A DNA stretch of 52,560 nucleotides, taken from contig NZ_LQBK01000041.1 of assembly GCF_001483755.1 (NCBI RefSeq), positions 1 to 52,560 on the forward strand, given 5' to 3'. The position numbers were made by a program, and so were the translations under genes. Below are positions 9,194 through 18,134 of this stretch, one piece after another. Under the pieces are notes generated by a model, which saw only the letters and a program-made list of their open reading frames with translations, did not search any database and was not told the DNA's origin. Every line of letters begins with the position of its first letter. Position 1 is the stretch's first letter. Origin of the DNA: Kocuria rosea subsp. polaris (lineage in GTDB: Bacteria; Actinomycetota; Actinomycetes; Actinomycetales; Micrococcaceae).

Positions 9194-9379
9194 TTAGCCA
9201 CGGTGGTCCTTCTCGCGTTCCTCTCGAATCTGGCGTGCTTCGCGCCAGATGACGAGCAGCGAGACCACCAGGATCAGGCCGGAGAACAATCCGATTTTCG
9301 AGCCTCGGGTCACCAGGACGATGGAGACGACCAGCAGCACCCCGTAGCTCGTGGTGAGAACCCAGCGGCTGGCCGTCAC
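9194..9379 (-). CDS. Small membrane protein, 61 residues
   Basis: Two hydrophobic helices (about residues 7-25 and 28-46) are followed by a charged tail, REARQIREEREKDHRG. Family unknown. The GTG start overlaps the TGA of the upstream 109-residue gene (GTGA), so the two are translationally coupled. The position opposite the mobilisation genes suggests an accessory of the mobile element. Confidence 0.6.
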   Translation of the reverse strand: MTASRWVLTTSYGVLLVVSIVLVTRGSKIGLFSGLILVVSLLVIWREARQIREEREKDHRG

Positions 9380-9705
9380 TGTTCCGGCTCAGTGCCGCCG
9401 TCGTTCTGAGCGGACGAGGAGTGCGCGCCCGAGGTGGTCTGGGTGGTCTTCCGCCGGCGCTGTACCCGCTGCATCTTCTCGGGTGCCGCCAGCCCGATCT
9501 TTTTCAGTTCGTCGGCGGTCCAGCCGCCGTTGTTCACGGCGGCCTGGAACGCGGCGGTGTCGTTCTTCTCTGCCTCCTTCAGCGCGTCTCGTGCCTCGTC
9601 GAGGGCGCCGCGGGCGGTGATCGCTCGGCGGATGTAGTCCATCCGGTCGTTGAGCAGCCGCTGGGCGGCTTCTTCTGCTTGCTGGGGGTCGGTGAGCTTT
9701 GCCAT
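9376..9705 (-). CDS. Hypothetical helical protein, 109 residues
   Basis: Not recognised. The first 60 residues are predicted helical and highly charged (DPQQAEEAAQRLLNDRMDYI, ALDEARDALKEAEKNDTA). A WTADELKKIGL segment and a basic/serine-rich tail (QRVQRRRKTTQTTSG) follow, which could bind nucleic acid. It is transcribed divergently from mobC across a roughly 215-base gap that probably contains oriT, so a relaxosome or regulatory role is plausible but inferred only. Confidence 0.6.
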   Translation of the reverse strand: MAKLTDPQQAEEAAQRLLNDRMDYIRRAITARGALDEARDALKEAEKNDTAAFQAAVNNGGWTADELKKIGLAAPEKMQRVQRRRKTTQTTSGAHSSSAQNDGGTEPEQ

Positions 9706-9779
9706 GCCCCCAGGTTAACGGACGCACACGATCCGTTCCAGAACCACCACGTGCTCAGCCGGCGCTTCGCACCCGTGGT

Positions 9780-9922
9780 GCCCCAGCGGAGCAAAGCTAT
9801 CTTTTATGTGCCATAAAAGGGCACCGCTGCTGGCCTCGCGGCCTTTGCGGTGGCACACTGGTCGTGTGGGGCCCACAAAGTGGGGGCGCTGCGCTGGGCC
9901 GGCAAGGAAGGGAGGTGCTGTG
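9780..9922. other. Candidate oriT and divergent promoter region
   Basis: The intergenic segment before mobC carries the inverted repeat CTTTTATG-TGC-CATAAAAG (9801-9819) and a GTGGGGCCCAC palindrome near 9865. An AT-rich inverted repeat immediately upstream of MobC and relaxase genes is the usual place for oriT. The nic site cannot be assigned from sequence alone. Confidence 0.4.
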
Positions 9923-10309
9923 GTGGAGCAGGAGAATCCGCGCCACGTGTGGAAGTCGAGGCGGAAGCGGATCGAGGGCAAGACCCAGTACGTCCGGGTG
10001 TCCATGTCGGAGTCGGAGCGTGCTGCGTTGATGGTGCTGGAGCAGCAGACCGGGCTGTCGCCCTCGGCGCTGATGGTCGAGGCGGTGTTCGGTTCGGCGG
10101 ATCCTGTGGCAGTGCAGCTGCGGCGGAACCAGCTGGCCGAGCTGATCCAGATGCGGCACCTGATGGCCACGATCGCCAACAACGTGAACCAGATTGCTCG
10201 GCACGCCAACAGCACCGGGGAGGTGCTGCCCGAAACGGTCGAGACCTTGCAGGAAGCTCGCCGCTTTGGAGCGGACGTGCTGGCCAAGATCGAAGAGTTG
10301 ATCCCGTGA
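9923..10309 (+). CDS. mobC: MobC-family relaxosome accessory protein
   Basis: 128 residues. The N-terminal half resembles a ribbon-helix-helix (TQYVRVSMSESERAALMVLEQQTGLSPSALM). The C-terminal half carries the diagnostic MobC signature QLRRNQLAELIQMRHLMATIANNVNQIARHAN, with a following helix. MobC proteins bind oriT, help melt DNA at nic and assist the relaxase. GTG 9923 is chosen because GGAGGT (9911-9916) is well spaced; upstream in-frame sequence is low quality. The stop overlaps the relaxase start (GTGA). Confidence 0.85.
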   Translation: MEQENPRHVWKSRRKRIEGKTQYVRVSMSESERAALMVLEQQTGLSPSALMVEAVFGSADPVAVQLRRNQLAELIQMRHLMATIANNVNQIARHANSTGEVLPETVETLQEARRFGADVLAKIEELIP

Positions 10310-11820
10310 TCCCGAACATCACCAAGGGTGACAAGCCGGTCGGGTTGATGAAGTATCTCGTGGGCCCGGGAAGGGCTAACGAACACACTGACCCGCACCT
10401 GATCAACGGCTCCCCGCTCATCATGGCCTGGCACGACGACGCGCAGCTGTCTGAGGAAGCCGCGGTGTCGATCGCCGGCGAGATCGACCTGAACCGGCGG
10501 TCCTTCGGGGTGGACGCTGACGCCAAGCACATCTGGCACTGCTCGTTGTCGATTCCGTACCAGGACCGGGAGGTCACCGATCAGGAATGGTCCGACATCG
10601 CGGCTCGGTTCATGGACGAGATGGACTTCACCGACGCTGGGGCCAAGGCTCCGTGCCAGTGGGTTGCGGTGCACCACGGGCGCTCCACCAAGGGCAACGA
10701 CCACATCCACATCGTGGCCTCCACCATCCGTGGGGACGGCACCAAGTGGAACTGGGGCAACGACTTCTCCCGGGCGCAGAAGGCTGCGCGTGGGATCGAG
10801 CAGGACTTCAATCTCATCCAGCTCGGAAACCACTCCGAACGGTGGTTGCAGCAGGGCGAGGTGCGGCGGGACAGCACCCGGGAGCCGGCCCGATTCGCGT
10901 TGGAGCGCACCGTGCGGGCGTGCGCGGTGGCAGCCGAAACCGAGGCCCAGTTCGTGCGGCAGATGCGCCGGGCGAACCTGCTCGTGCACCCGAGGTTCGC
11001 CGCTGGCACTGATTCGGTGGTGACCGGGTACTCCGTGGCGGAGCGTCCGCCGAAGGGGATGCGGCCGCTGTGGTTTGGTGGCGGCAAGCTCGCCCAGGAC
11101 CTCACGCTCCCGTCCCTGCGGACCCGTTGGCCGGACACCCCGGTCTCGGCGCAGGAGGCGTCGGAGGAGTGGATGGCTGCCAAGCGGCACCGCCGTATTG
11201 TCCACCCCGACGCCCCCGGTGCGGTGCTGGATGAGGTGACCGCTAGGCGGTTGGCGGATGAACTGAAAGAGGTTCGCCGGCGCCTGGTGAAGCTCGCACC
11301 GGACGACCATCAGGCGTGGGCTCACGCGGCTCGTGAAGCCTCCGGGGTGTTCGCGGCGTGGTCGCACGCGACCGAGGACGGGCAAGGACCCTTGGGGCGC
11401 ACCGCGAGGACGCTGGCACGCTCGGCGCACCGGTCGGGGCTGAAGATCACCACCCCGTTGGAAGCCCCACTGCGTACCAGTGGCACCACGGCGTTCCTGC
11501 TGGCGGTCACGAAAGCGCCCTCCCCGATGGCCCAGGCATTGATCATGAACCAGATGCTGCGGATGACTCGGGCGTTCCAGGACATGCATCAGGCCAACAA
11601 AGAACTGCGCGAGACCCAGTTGATCGTGGACGCCTTCCGGCAGCACCTCTCGGTGGTGGCGGAGCCGCTACCGGAAGTCGAGCCTTCTTCTCCCAAGCGC
11701 AGTGCCTCCCACGCCGGACCCGCCCGTGCCCGTGGTGCGCTGCGCGAGACCCCGGGGCCCACGGTTGAGCACCCTTACGTAGATCACACCCCCCGCACGG
11801 ACTACGGAATGGAGCTGTAG
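10306..11820 (+). CDS. mobA: MOBP-type relaxase
   Basis: 504 residues. The N-terminal relaxase domain has the candidate catalytic tyrosine Tyr17 (GLMKYLVGPGRA) and the HUH metal site, H123/H124 followed by H133-I-H135 in GNDHIHIVAS. The C-terminal 250 residues are helical (HQAWAHAAREASGVFAAWSHA, ALIMNQMLRMTRAFQDMHQAN) and probably serve secretion and coupling-protein docking. It nicks oriT, stays attached to the strand and is exported through the type IV channel. The GTG start overlaps the mobC stop by four bases. Catalytic residues are intact. Confidence 0.88.
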   Translation: MIPNITKGDKPVGLMKYLVGPGRANEHTDPHLINGSPLIMAWHDDAQLSEEAAVSIAGEIDLNRRSFGVDADAKHIWHCSLSIPYQDREVTDQEWSDIAARFMDEMDFTDAGAKAPCQWVAVHHGRSTKGNDHIHIVASTIRGDGTKWNWGNDFSRAQKAARGIEQDFNLIQLGNHSERWLQQGEVRRDSTREPARFALERTVRACAVAAETEAQFVRQMRRANLLVHPRFAAGTDSVVTGYSVAERPPKGMRPLWFGGGKLAQDLTLPSLRTRWPDTPVSAQEASEEWMAAKRHRRIVHPDAPGAVLDEVTARRLADELKEVRRRLVKLAPDDHQAWAHAAREASGVFAAWSHATEDGQGPLGRTARTLARSAHRSGLKITTPLEAPLRTSGTTAFLLAVTKAPSPMAQALIMNQMLRMTRAFQDMHQANKELRETQLIVDAFRQHLSVVAEPLPEVEPSSPKRSASHAGPARARGALRETPGPTVEHPYVDHTPRTDYGMEL

Positions 11821-11822
11821 AG

Positions 11823-12593
11823 ATGAGCACACAACCCGATGGCGTGAACGATCTGATCGGTCGTGACCTTCAGGCGGCGATGGCCGTCGCCGGGCGCTGG
11901 GGCGAGATGATGGCCCGTCAGCGCGCCGAGCAAGTGCGTCAACGCCTGATGGAGCAGCAGCAGCGGCGACGGGAGCTGGAAGACCGGTTCGAAGCCGAAC
12001 GAGCAGTGATGCGCACCGAGCTCGCCCCGGTGGATCAGGACCGTTTCTGGGAGTCCGCCAAGCCGGAAGACATCGCTGCCCACTACGGGCTGGCCCGGCA
12101 GTGGGAGCAGCACGACGAGGTCGCCCGCACCGCGCGAGGACGGATCGAGTCGGAGGTAAAGGACCGCTACGGGCTGGCCGTGGAGGACTACCTGGAAGAG
12201 CGCGTCCCGCAGCAACAGCGCACTGAGACCGTCGAGCAGGGGACCGCGGCCCGCGAAGCCGTGGACGCCCAACGTGATCACGCTGAGGCCGCCCTCAACG
12301 CCGCAGAGGCCAGCCGGGGGGATCTGCAAAACGACGCCGACACCCGCCACTCGGCTGCCGAAGCCGAGGAACTTTGGGATTCCGGAGACCGGCGGGCGAA
12401 CCTGGCCAAAAAGCTCATGGCGGCCTTTGGTGGCACCGAGGAGGGCCGCGATGGGGTACGGGCACGTCTGGCCGCCGACCGGGACCAGGGCACGCCTCCC
12501 ATCGAGGCTGTGCGCTCCACTAAGCGTGGCCCCAAGGCCCGCAAGAACACCGGGCGCCCAGCAGGACGAGAAAGAGGCTTGGAACTCGGCTGA
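11823..12593 (+). CDS. Coiled-coil mobilisation-associated protein
   Basis: 256 residues, dominated by charged heptad-like helices (ARQRAEQVRQRLMEQQQRRRELEDRFEAERAV; QRDHAEAALNAAEASRGDLQND) with a basic C-terminus (RSTKRGPKARKNTGRPAGRERG). No catalytic motif is visible. The gene begins two bases after the relaxase stop, so it belongs to the mob operon. Proteins of this kind follow relaxases in actinobacterial mobile elements; the exact role is unknown, with relaxosome scaffolding an inference. Confidence 0.6.
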   Translation: MSTQPDGVNDLIGRDLQAAMAVAGRWGEMMARQRAEQVRQRLMEQQQRRRELEDRFEAERAVMRTELAPVDQDRFWESAKPEDIAAHYGLARQWEQHDEVARTARGRIESEVKDRYGLAVEDYLEERVPQQQRTETVEQGTAAREAVDAQRDHAEAALNAAEASRGDLQNDADTRHSAAEAEELWDSGDRRANLAKKLMAAFGGTEEGRDGVRARLAADRDQGTPPIEAVRSTKRGPKARKNTGRPAGRERGLELG

Positions 12594-12608
12594 TGCCATG
12601 AGGGCAAC

Positions 12609-12651
12609 AGCGAGAGGGGCGCAACCTGTGACGGGTTGCGCCCCTCTCGCT
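12609..12651. terminator. Bidirectional terminator between mob and tra operons
   Basis: A perfect 18-bp stem with a 7-base loop sits between convergent genes, 15 bases after the mob stop and 7 bases from the DUF4913 stop. Confidence 0.8.
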
Positions 12652-12658
12652 GTGAGGT

Positions 12659-13066
12659 TCAGTCGAACAGGCCCTCTGGAGGTGGCTCCAAAGTCAGTGG
12701 AACTCCCTTGGGGCGGTGCTCCCTGGGAGTGCAGCCGTGGAAAGGACCCTTCTCCTCAAAGAGGACCCGCATGGTCGGGTCGGCGTGGTTCTGCCACCAC
12801 ACCGCCAGCCCGGTAGTGGGATCTAGGCGCAGGTTTTCCCACGCCCTCCACAGCCCCGTCAGACGGCTCACGGCTTCCTCATGCCGCCACCACTGGGCGC
12901 ACCAGGTGAACGTGTTCGAGCGACCAGCTGGGTCCAGCTGACGCCGGTACATCGGCGCCAACATCTCGGTGACGAACTCCACCACGTTCGCGTAGACCAG
13001 CTCCGCAGGAGGCTGCTCTTCCACGTCCTCGTTGCCCTCACTGGACGATTTTTCTTCCCAGTCCAT
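12659..13066 (-). CDS. DUF4913-like protein
   Basis: 135 residues with an acidic start (DWEEKSSSEGNEDVEEQPP) and the family-like core VEFVTEMLAPMYRR, WCAQWWRHEEAVSRLTGLWRAWE, GLAVWWQNHADPTMRVLF. DUF4913 proteins are typical of actinobacterial plasmids and ICEs, encoded next to TraG-like ATPases; their function is not known. It is the last gene of the minus-strand transfer operon. The AAGGAG ribosome site lies inside the end of traG, and only a few bases separate the genes, indicating coupling. Confidence 0.75.
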   Translation of the reverse strand: MDWEEKSSSEGNEDVEEQPPAELVYANVVEFVTEMLAPMYRRQLDPAGRSNTFTWCAQWWRHEEAVSRLTGLWRAWENLRLDPTTGLAVWWQNHADPTMRVLFEEKGPFHGCTPREHRPKGVPLTLEPPPEGLFD

Positions 13067-13069
13067 GGC

Positions 13070-14869
13070 CTACTCCTTCACCAGCGCCGCCCACCGGTTC
13101 CCGGCAGGCTCAGGTGATACTGGCTCGGCGGCCGGCGCTGTGGGATCGTGATCGACGGTGTCCACTGTGGGGCGGTTGTGGGCCTCTTCGGAGGCCCTGG
13201 ATGCTTCCGCGTAGGGGCGGTGGTCAATCGGGATGGTGCGCAGCAGCACGGCCCGTGCCCCGGAGCCGAACATCACGGCCCGACCCTTGGGCAGGGCGGA
13301 CAGGTCAGCCACCGACATGATGTCGTCGGTGGCGTCCTGCCGGGACGTGGACCCGGAGTCCTTCTGCCTCGAGGAGGAGACGGAGGTGTAGGTGTACTTG
13401 CCGATCAGTTCGACAAGCATCTTCAAATAGCCCTCCTCCTTGACGTTGCCGCCGTAGGTGACGACGTTGGCGGTGGAGAACAGCTTCTTCATCCCGGACT
13501 CGCCCCACACGTCCACGCCCTGGGACCAGGACTGCAAGAACGTGGAGACCACGATGCCGCGGGACCCGTAGTGGCTGTAGAGGTTGGGCAGGTTCATCCA
13601 TCGGCAGACGTTGGCGGCCTCGTCCAGCACGCAGAGCATGGGAGTGGCCAGCCGGCCCCCGGGTTGGGTGACGGCGTGCTCCTCGGCCGCCGTCACGGTG
13701 GCCACGGTCAGCGCGGTCACCAGGGGGCCGGCGGTGCCGGCGCCTTCCTTCGACAGCGCGTAGAGGGTGTGCTTGCCGGCCACGAACGCCTGGGGGTCGA
13801 ACTGCGGGCGATCGTCGTCCGGGCCCGTGGGGTTGACCCAGGCGGCGATCTTCTCGTTCTTCAGGCACGCGGCCATCTGCAGGGCGGTGGAGTAGACGCT
13901 GCCCCGGTACTTCTCCGGTTGCTGGATCGTGCTGGCCACCGAGTCGGCTTCCTTGGTCCACCCGTGCTCATCGAGCAGCAGCGCCGGGGTCTCATCGGTG
14001 GATCGGGTCAGCCAGTAATGCACCCGCTCAATCGGCTCCCCGCCCACGGCGGCCGCGAGCAGCAGCCCGGCCAAGAGGTCCTTGCCGGCGGAGTCAAAGT
14101 GACCATCGCCCTTGGCCCCGACATCTCGGGAGCCAGCGGCGAAGTTGTTCGCCATCTCCGCCGCCCGTTCACTGTCGGTGACGTAGGTCAGCGGATTCCA
14201 CCACCAGGTCGCTTTCTCCCCGGCGACACCCTGGGGGTCGAAGACCCAGACGTCGCCGTCAGCCGCGCGGAGGTCGCGGGTCAGATCGGAGAGGTCACGT
14301 TTGTTGGAGGTGGCGATCACCGGGCCCGGGGCCTCGATGATCGACGGTGCGGCCTGGGAGGTTGTCTTGCCGGTGCGGGTGCCCCAGATGTGCACCAGCG
14401 TGTCCTCCCAGGAGGCGTAGAGGGTGTGCCCGCCCCGGACCATCTTCCCGATCATCACCCCCGGGGCCTCCACACCAAAGCGAGCGGCCTTGGCCTTTGC
14501 CTCCTTCTCGGTGAAGGGGGCGACGTCGCGGACGGTGGCCATGCGCGGTGCGGCACGGTCGTGCTTGACGACCTTTTGGGTTTTCTGGTGGCGCTTGAAG
14601 GCCCACAACACCAACAGTGCTGCCGCCACCAGCCCGAGGGTGGCGGCCAGGACGATCTCCGTGGTGCGCCACGGAAGGTCTCCGGTGAAGACGCCCAGGG
14701 AACGTTCCCAGTACCCGGTGGGCAGCGGGTCGGTGCGCGGGGTCAGGGCATGGCCGGCGCTGGCGACGACGTAGAGAATGGCCGGAACACCGACGAGGGC
14801 AAAAAGCAGGGTGAGCAGCAGGGCGACCTCCCCGCCGCCGGCCTTGTACTTGCGGTCCAGGGAGCTCAT
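13070..14869 (-). CDS. traG: TraG/VirD4-type coupling ATPase
   Basis: 599 residues. Two N-terminal membrane helices (about 15-38 and 70-92) anchor the protein. Walker A is GTRTGKTT (163-170) and Walker B is MLCVLDEAANVC (about 410). The core continues with ASSTI-like elements such as ASTIQQPEKYRGSVYSTALQMAACL and GIVVSTFLQSWSQG. Coupling proteins recruit the relaxosome and pump DNA into the channel using ATP. The ATG overlaps the stop of the VirB4-like gene (ATGA). Length and motif order are normal for the family. Confidence 0.88.
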   Translation of the reverse strand: MSSLDRKYKAGGGEVALLLTLLFALVGVPAILYVVASAGHALTPRTDPLPTGYWERSLGVFTGDLPWRTTEIVLAATLGLVAAALLVLWAFKRHQKTQKVVKHDRAAPRMATVRDVAPFTEKEAKAKAARFGVEAPGVMIGKMVRGGHTLYASWEDTLVHIWGTRTGKTTSQAAPSIIEAPGPVIATSNKRDLSDLTRDLRAADGDVWVFDPQGVAGEKATWWWNPLTYVTDSERAAEMANNFAAGSRDVGAKGDGHFDSAGKDLLAGLLLAAAVGGEPIERVHYWLTRSTDETPALLLDEHGWTKEADSVASTIQQPEKYRGSVYSTALQMAACLKNEKIAAWVNPTGPDDDRPQFDPQAFVAGKHTLYALSKEGAGTAGPLVTALTVATVTAAEEHAVTQPGGRLATPMLCVLDEAANVCRWMNLPNLYSHYGSRGIVVSTFLQSWSQGVDVWGESGMKKLFSTANVVTYGGNVKEEGYLKMLVELIGKYTYTSVSSSRQKDSGSTSRQDATDDIMSVADLSALPKGRAVMFGSGARAVLLRTIPIDHRPYAEASRASEEAHNRPTVDTVDHDPTAPAAEPVSPEPAGNRWAALVKE

Positions 14870-16620
14870 CGTTCGCCCCTCTCCTGAGCGGCGCGGAACT
14901 TGGCCTCATGCCACTTCTTCTCGGTGTCGTGAACCTGGGACCGGCGCTCGGTGGGGGTGAACTCCATCGAGAACGGGATGCCGGCCCGAGAGCCGACCTT
15001 GATGAAGAACTTCCCCTGGCCCGGCGGCGGGGAGGTGGTGCGATCGTCGAAGTACCACTGGCGGTTCTCGGGGTCCTCCAACCAGGCCCGCAGCTCGGCC
15101 TCATTGATGGCCGATGCGTCGGTGGGGGTGTACACGTCGTCGTTGGTGTACTGGATCTCCTCGTCCCCGCGGCGGTTCCAGGCGGGCGGGTCCTGCCAGG
15201 CAGCGAGCTGTTCCTGCTCGCGCATCGACAGCGGCACGGACTCGGTCAGCAGCGGCATCTCGGACTTGGCCAGCCCACCGAGGATCTTGATCCCGCAGCG
15301 GTCCATGATGCCCTTGGCCTTCGCCCGGTCCTCCTCGCCACGCACGGCCATCAGGTCAGAGGGGGTGTGGGAGGCCATGATCTGCCCGACCCCCATCTCC
15401 CGGTTCAGACGGGTCAGGGCGTTGACCTGATCGACGATGCCGGGTCCGGCCGCCAGGGTGTTCCACAGCTCATCGAGGATGAGCAGGAACCGTTGGCGTT
15501 CGATCACCCCGTCATCGGCGAGCATGTTGGAGGTCCGCACCGTTCCGGTGCCAATCGACCAGCACGCCAGCAGGGTGGCCGCCCGCAGGTCGGACTCGGA
15601 CTGGGAGATCCGCGAGAGGTCGAAGACCATCGGCCTCGAGGCGTCGATCTTGTTGGTGGAGGGGCGGGCGAACATCTGCCCGAACGCCCCGGTCCCGCAC
15701 AAGGAGTTCAGCGAGGACTCCAGACCCTCGGTGATCTCGTCATAGCGGGCATCGTTGCCGCGATCCAGGGAGACCTCGCGCACCTCGACCGGCTTGTCCT
15801 TGAGCACCTGGCGCAGGTCCGCCATGACCGGGACCGTGCCAGATACGGTGTGGCGGGCTTCCAGGACCGTGAGGCACCGATCCAGGATCTGATCCTCACG
15901 CTCGTCCAGCGGCTTCTTGCGCAGAATCGCGATCAGCGACCGGATCAGGTCGAAGCGCCGGGTGTGCAGATCGGCCAGCAGCTCCTCCGCCTTCGCGGCA
16001 GAGAGCAGCTTGGCCGCCGCCACGGCGCCGGCGTCATCGAGCGGGTTGATGTGGCCGACCCCGCGGCCCAACGGGAGGACGGCCCCGCCGAGGGCTTCGA
16101 TCATGGCGACGTGTTCGCCCTTGATGTCTCCGAGCACCATCGGCCACACCCCGAAGGCGGCCAGCCCGATGGCCATCCGCCGCAGCAGGGAGGACTTGCC
16201 CAGCCCCGGGTTGGCCATGATGAAGGCCGAGGGGTTGGCGATCACCCGCAGCTTCTGGAACCAGGAGATCGGATCACAGCACACCGGCTCCCCCGAGAGC
16301 AGGTTCCGCCCCAGCGGGACCCCTTCCAGCGGGGAGCCCCCGCCCATGGGGAAGGGGAAGAGCCCGCAGACCTGGTAGTTGGTGCCGCGCATCTCCCGGA
16401 TCGGGTGCAGCAGCTGCGCCTCGCCCAGACCCCGGCCCTTGTGGCCCCGCGGGCCCGGGCGACGGGTGGAGGAGGCAGTCACCGAGGTGCTGCCGGTGCG
16501 CTGGGGCTTGGCGAAGACCCTGCCCAGCTTCGTCCGGGTCAACGCTCGGTCCAGGACGGTGGTCGAGGCCGCGCCCCGGGAGGCGGGGAGGATGATCTCG
16601 TTGCGTTTCGTGGTGGCCAT
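14866..16620 (-). CDS. virB4: VirB4-like conjugation ATPase
   Basis: 584 residues. Walker A ANPGLGKSS occupies residues 136-144 and Walker B is RFLLILDELWNTL (about 390). Conserved blocks VMADLRQVL and LDLSRIS-like VFDLSRISQSESDLRAATLLACWSIG match actinobacterial VirB4/TraC-type proteins, as does GQIMASHTPSDLMAV. It powers assembly of the transfer channel at the inner face of the membrane. It is shorter than classical VirB4 (about 800 residues) because the N-terminal domain is provided by the upstream SCO6880-type protein, an inference from gene order. ATGA overlaps occur at both ends. Confidence 0.82.
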   Translation of the reverse strand: MATTKRNEIILPASRGAASTTVLDRALTRTKLGRVFAKPQRTGSTSVTASSTRRPGPRGHKGRGLGEAQLLHPIREMRGTNYQVCGLFPFPMGGGSPLEGVPLGRNLLSGEPVCCDPISWFQKLRVIANPSAFIMANPGLGKSSLLRRMAIGLAAFGVWPMVLGDIKGEHVAMIEALGGAVLPLGRGVGHINPLDDAGAVAAAKLLSAAKAEELLADLHTRRFDLIRSLIAILRKKPLDEREDQILDRCLTVLEARHTVSGTVPVMADLRQVLKDKPVEVREVSLDRGNDARYDEITEGLESSLNSLCGTGAFGQMFARPSTNKIDASRPMVFDLSRISQSESDLRAATLLACWSIGTGTVRTSNMLADDGVIERQRFLLILDELWNTLAAGPGIVDQVNALTRLNREMGVGQIMASHTPSDLMAVRGEEDRAKAKGIMDRCGIKILGGLAKSEMPLLTESVPLSMREQEQLAAWQDPPAWNRRGDEEIQYTNDDVYTPTDASAINEAELRAWLEDPENRQWYFDDRTTSPPPGQGKFFIKVGSRAGIPFSMEFTPTERRSQVHDTEKKWHEAKFRAAQERGER

Positions 16621-18134
16621 CAGAGGGCGTTCCTCACGGTCGAGGGCAGGGCCAGGTGGTCCGGGATCACGACGCCCAGGGGGAGGCCGGCGGCGAAGGT
16701 GGAGTCCTGGGCGCCGTAGGCCTCCTCCAGGCGGATCCTCGCGGAGGTGCCGAGGTTCTCGATGATGGCTTCGGCCTCATCGAGCTCGCCCTTGGAGCGG
16801 ACGGTGGCGGTGACCACGAGCCCGAAGTTCAGCAGCCCGGCCCCGTCGGCCTCCTCGGCCGCGGTGGCCTGGGCGGCGCGGGTCTCCCGGGTGTCCCGGG
16901 CGGTGGCGCGATTGCGGGAGGAGGCGTTGAAGGTGGCGGTGTTGATATCCGTTTCCACCATCTGCGCGGCCCTCGCGGGGTCGATGGGGCGGTAGAGCAG
17001 GGTGACGCGCTTGCGCACCAGTTCCGGGTTCGGGGCGATGAGGGCTTGGAGGACGTTGGCCTGGACGGTGGAGCGCGGGGGCACGGACATTGCCCAGGAC
17101 TTCGACCAGGAGTTGTTGTGGTGGTAGCTGTCCCAGAAGGTGTCGGCGGCCTGGGGGCCGACCTCGTCCCAGTTCAGTTCCGGGGCTTTGCCCTGGGCGT
17201 GGGCGCGGTCGAAGAGGATGGCCTCGGCCGGGTCGTAGGCCACCCGGATGACCTCGCACAGCTGCTGGGCGGTCAATGGTGCAGCTACACCGGCCCCGGT
17301 GTCGTTGAGCGAGAGGGTGAGGTTGGGCAGGCGCGCCGCCAGGTCATCGGCGACCTCTTGAGCGTTGCGGATGCGTCCGCCGGCCCGCACGGAGGCTTTG
17401 AAGGTCACCGCGATGTAGGCCCGGGTGACGGTGGCCCCGGTGGGCAGCATCTGCACGGTCTCGTTGATGACGTCGCGGGCGAAGGCCGGGGCACTGGGGC
17501 TCATGCGGGCCTCGATCTTCCGGGCGAGGCGGTACCCGGAGTCCGGGGCGGTCTCGATCGTCACCGAGGCCGCGGTCAGCCCCGGTTCGTCGGTGAGCAT
17601 GCCCAGCCAGTGCGCCCAGCGGTCCACCCACCGGTTGATGTGCTCCTGATCGACCATGCCCCCGCCGTCGGGCTCGGAGGAGAACACCACGGTGTAGTGG
17701 TGCTTCTGCGGGACCTCGAGCAGGGCGAAGGGGCGGCCGTAGCCGTCAACGTGCTCGGTGATCGTGGACCGGGCCGAGATCCCGGGCAGCTTCGTGGTGC
17801 CTGAAGGCACCCGGGACACGGGCCCGGCCCGGTAGACGTTCGCCCCGGAGTAGACGGCGTTGGCCCACCCGGCCCGGCGGACGATGCGCTCGATGAGGGT
17901 GCGCCCGTGCTTGTTCTTCTGCATCGAGAGCGCGATCAGGACCAGGATCACCGCTTCGAAGCCCAGGGCGACCAGCCACAGGTTGAGCATCATCAGCAGG
18001 ATCCCGCCGACCACCCCACCGATCAGCAGCACGGTGCCGGCGGTCGACAGCCCGGCCAGGCCCTTGGAGGTGGGAGTGCGGAAGTTGCCGTACACCCGCG
18101 GACGGTTCTCGGTCTTAGCTTCGGTCTGCGCCAT
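16620..18134 (-). CDS. SCO6880-family conjugal transfer membrane protein
   Basis: 504 residues. Two adjacent membrane helices (about residues 27-70: GTVLLIGGVVGGILLMMLN, LVALGFEAVILVLIALSMQ) are followed by a large cytosolic domain with DGYGRPFALLEVPQKHHYTVVFSSEP and WSKSWAMSVPPRSTVQANVLQALIAP. These are typical of the SCO6880 family, which accompanies VirB4 in actinobacterial type IV systems and probably fuses VirB3-like and VirB4 N-terminal functions. ATG 18134 is chosen: sequence upstream in frame is shadow of the Ala/Pro-rich tail of the neighbouring gene. It overlaps that gene by 20 bases. Confidence 0.8.
   Translation of the reverse strand: MAQTEAKTENRPRVYGNFRTPTSKGLAGLSTAGTVLLIGGVVGGILLMMLNLWLVALGFEAVILVLIALSMQKNKHGRTLIERIVRRAGWANAVYSGANVYRAGPVSRVPSGTTKLPGISARSTITEHVDGYGRPFALLEVPQKHHYTVVFSSEPDGGGMVDQEHINRWVDRWAHWLGMLTDEPGLTAASVTIETAPDSGYRLARKIEARMSPSAPAFARDVINETVQMLPTGATVTRAYIAVTFKASVRAGGRIRNAQEVADDLAARLPNLTLSLNDTGAGVAAPLTAQQLCEVIRVAYDPAEAILFDRAHAQGKAPELNWDEVGPQAADTFWDSYHHNNSWSKSWAMSVPPRSTVQANVLQALIAPNPELVRKRVTLLYRPIDPARAAQMVETDINTATFNASSRNRATARDTRETRAAQATAAEEADGAGLLNFGLVVTATVRSKGELDEAEAIIENLGTSARIRLEEAYGAQDSTFAAGLPLGVVIPDHLALPSTVRNAL

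Noticed and set aside
5557-9201. Long minus-strand frames opposite the helicase
   Set aside because: His/Gly/Pro/Arg-rich shadows of the methyltransferase-helicase; no ribosome sites or known domains.
13148-16719. Long plus-strand frames opposite traG and virB4
   Set aside because: Shadows of the two ATPase genes, whose motifs and ATGA overlaps are unambiguous.
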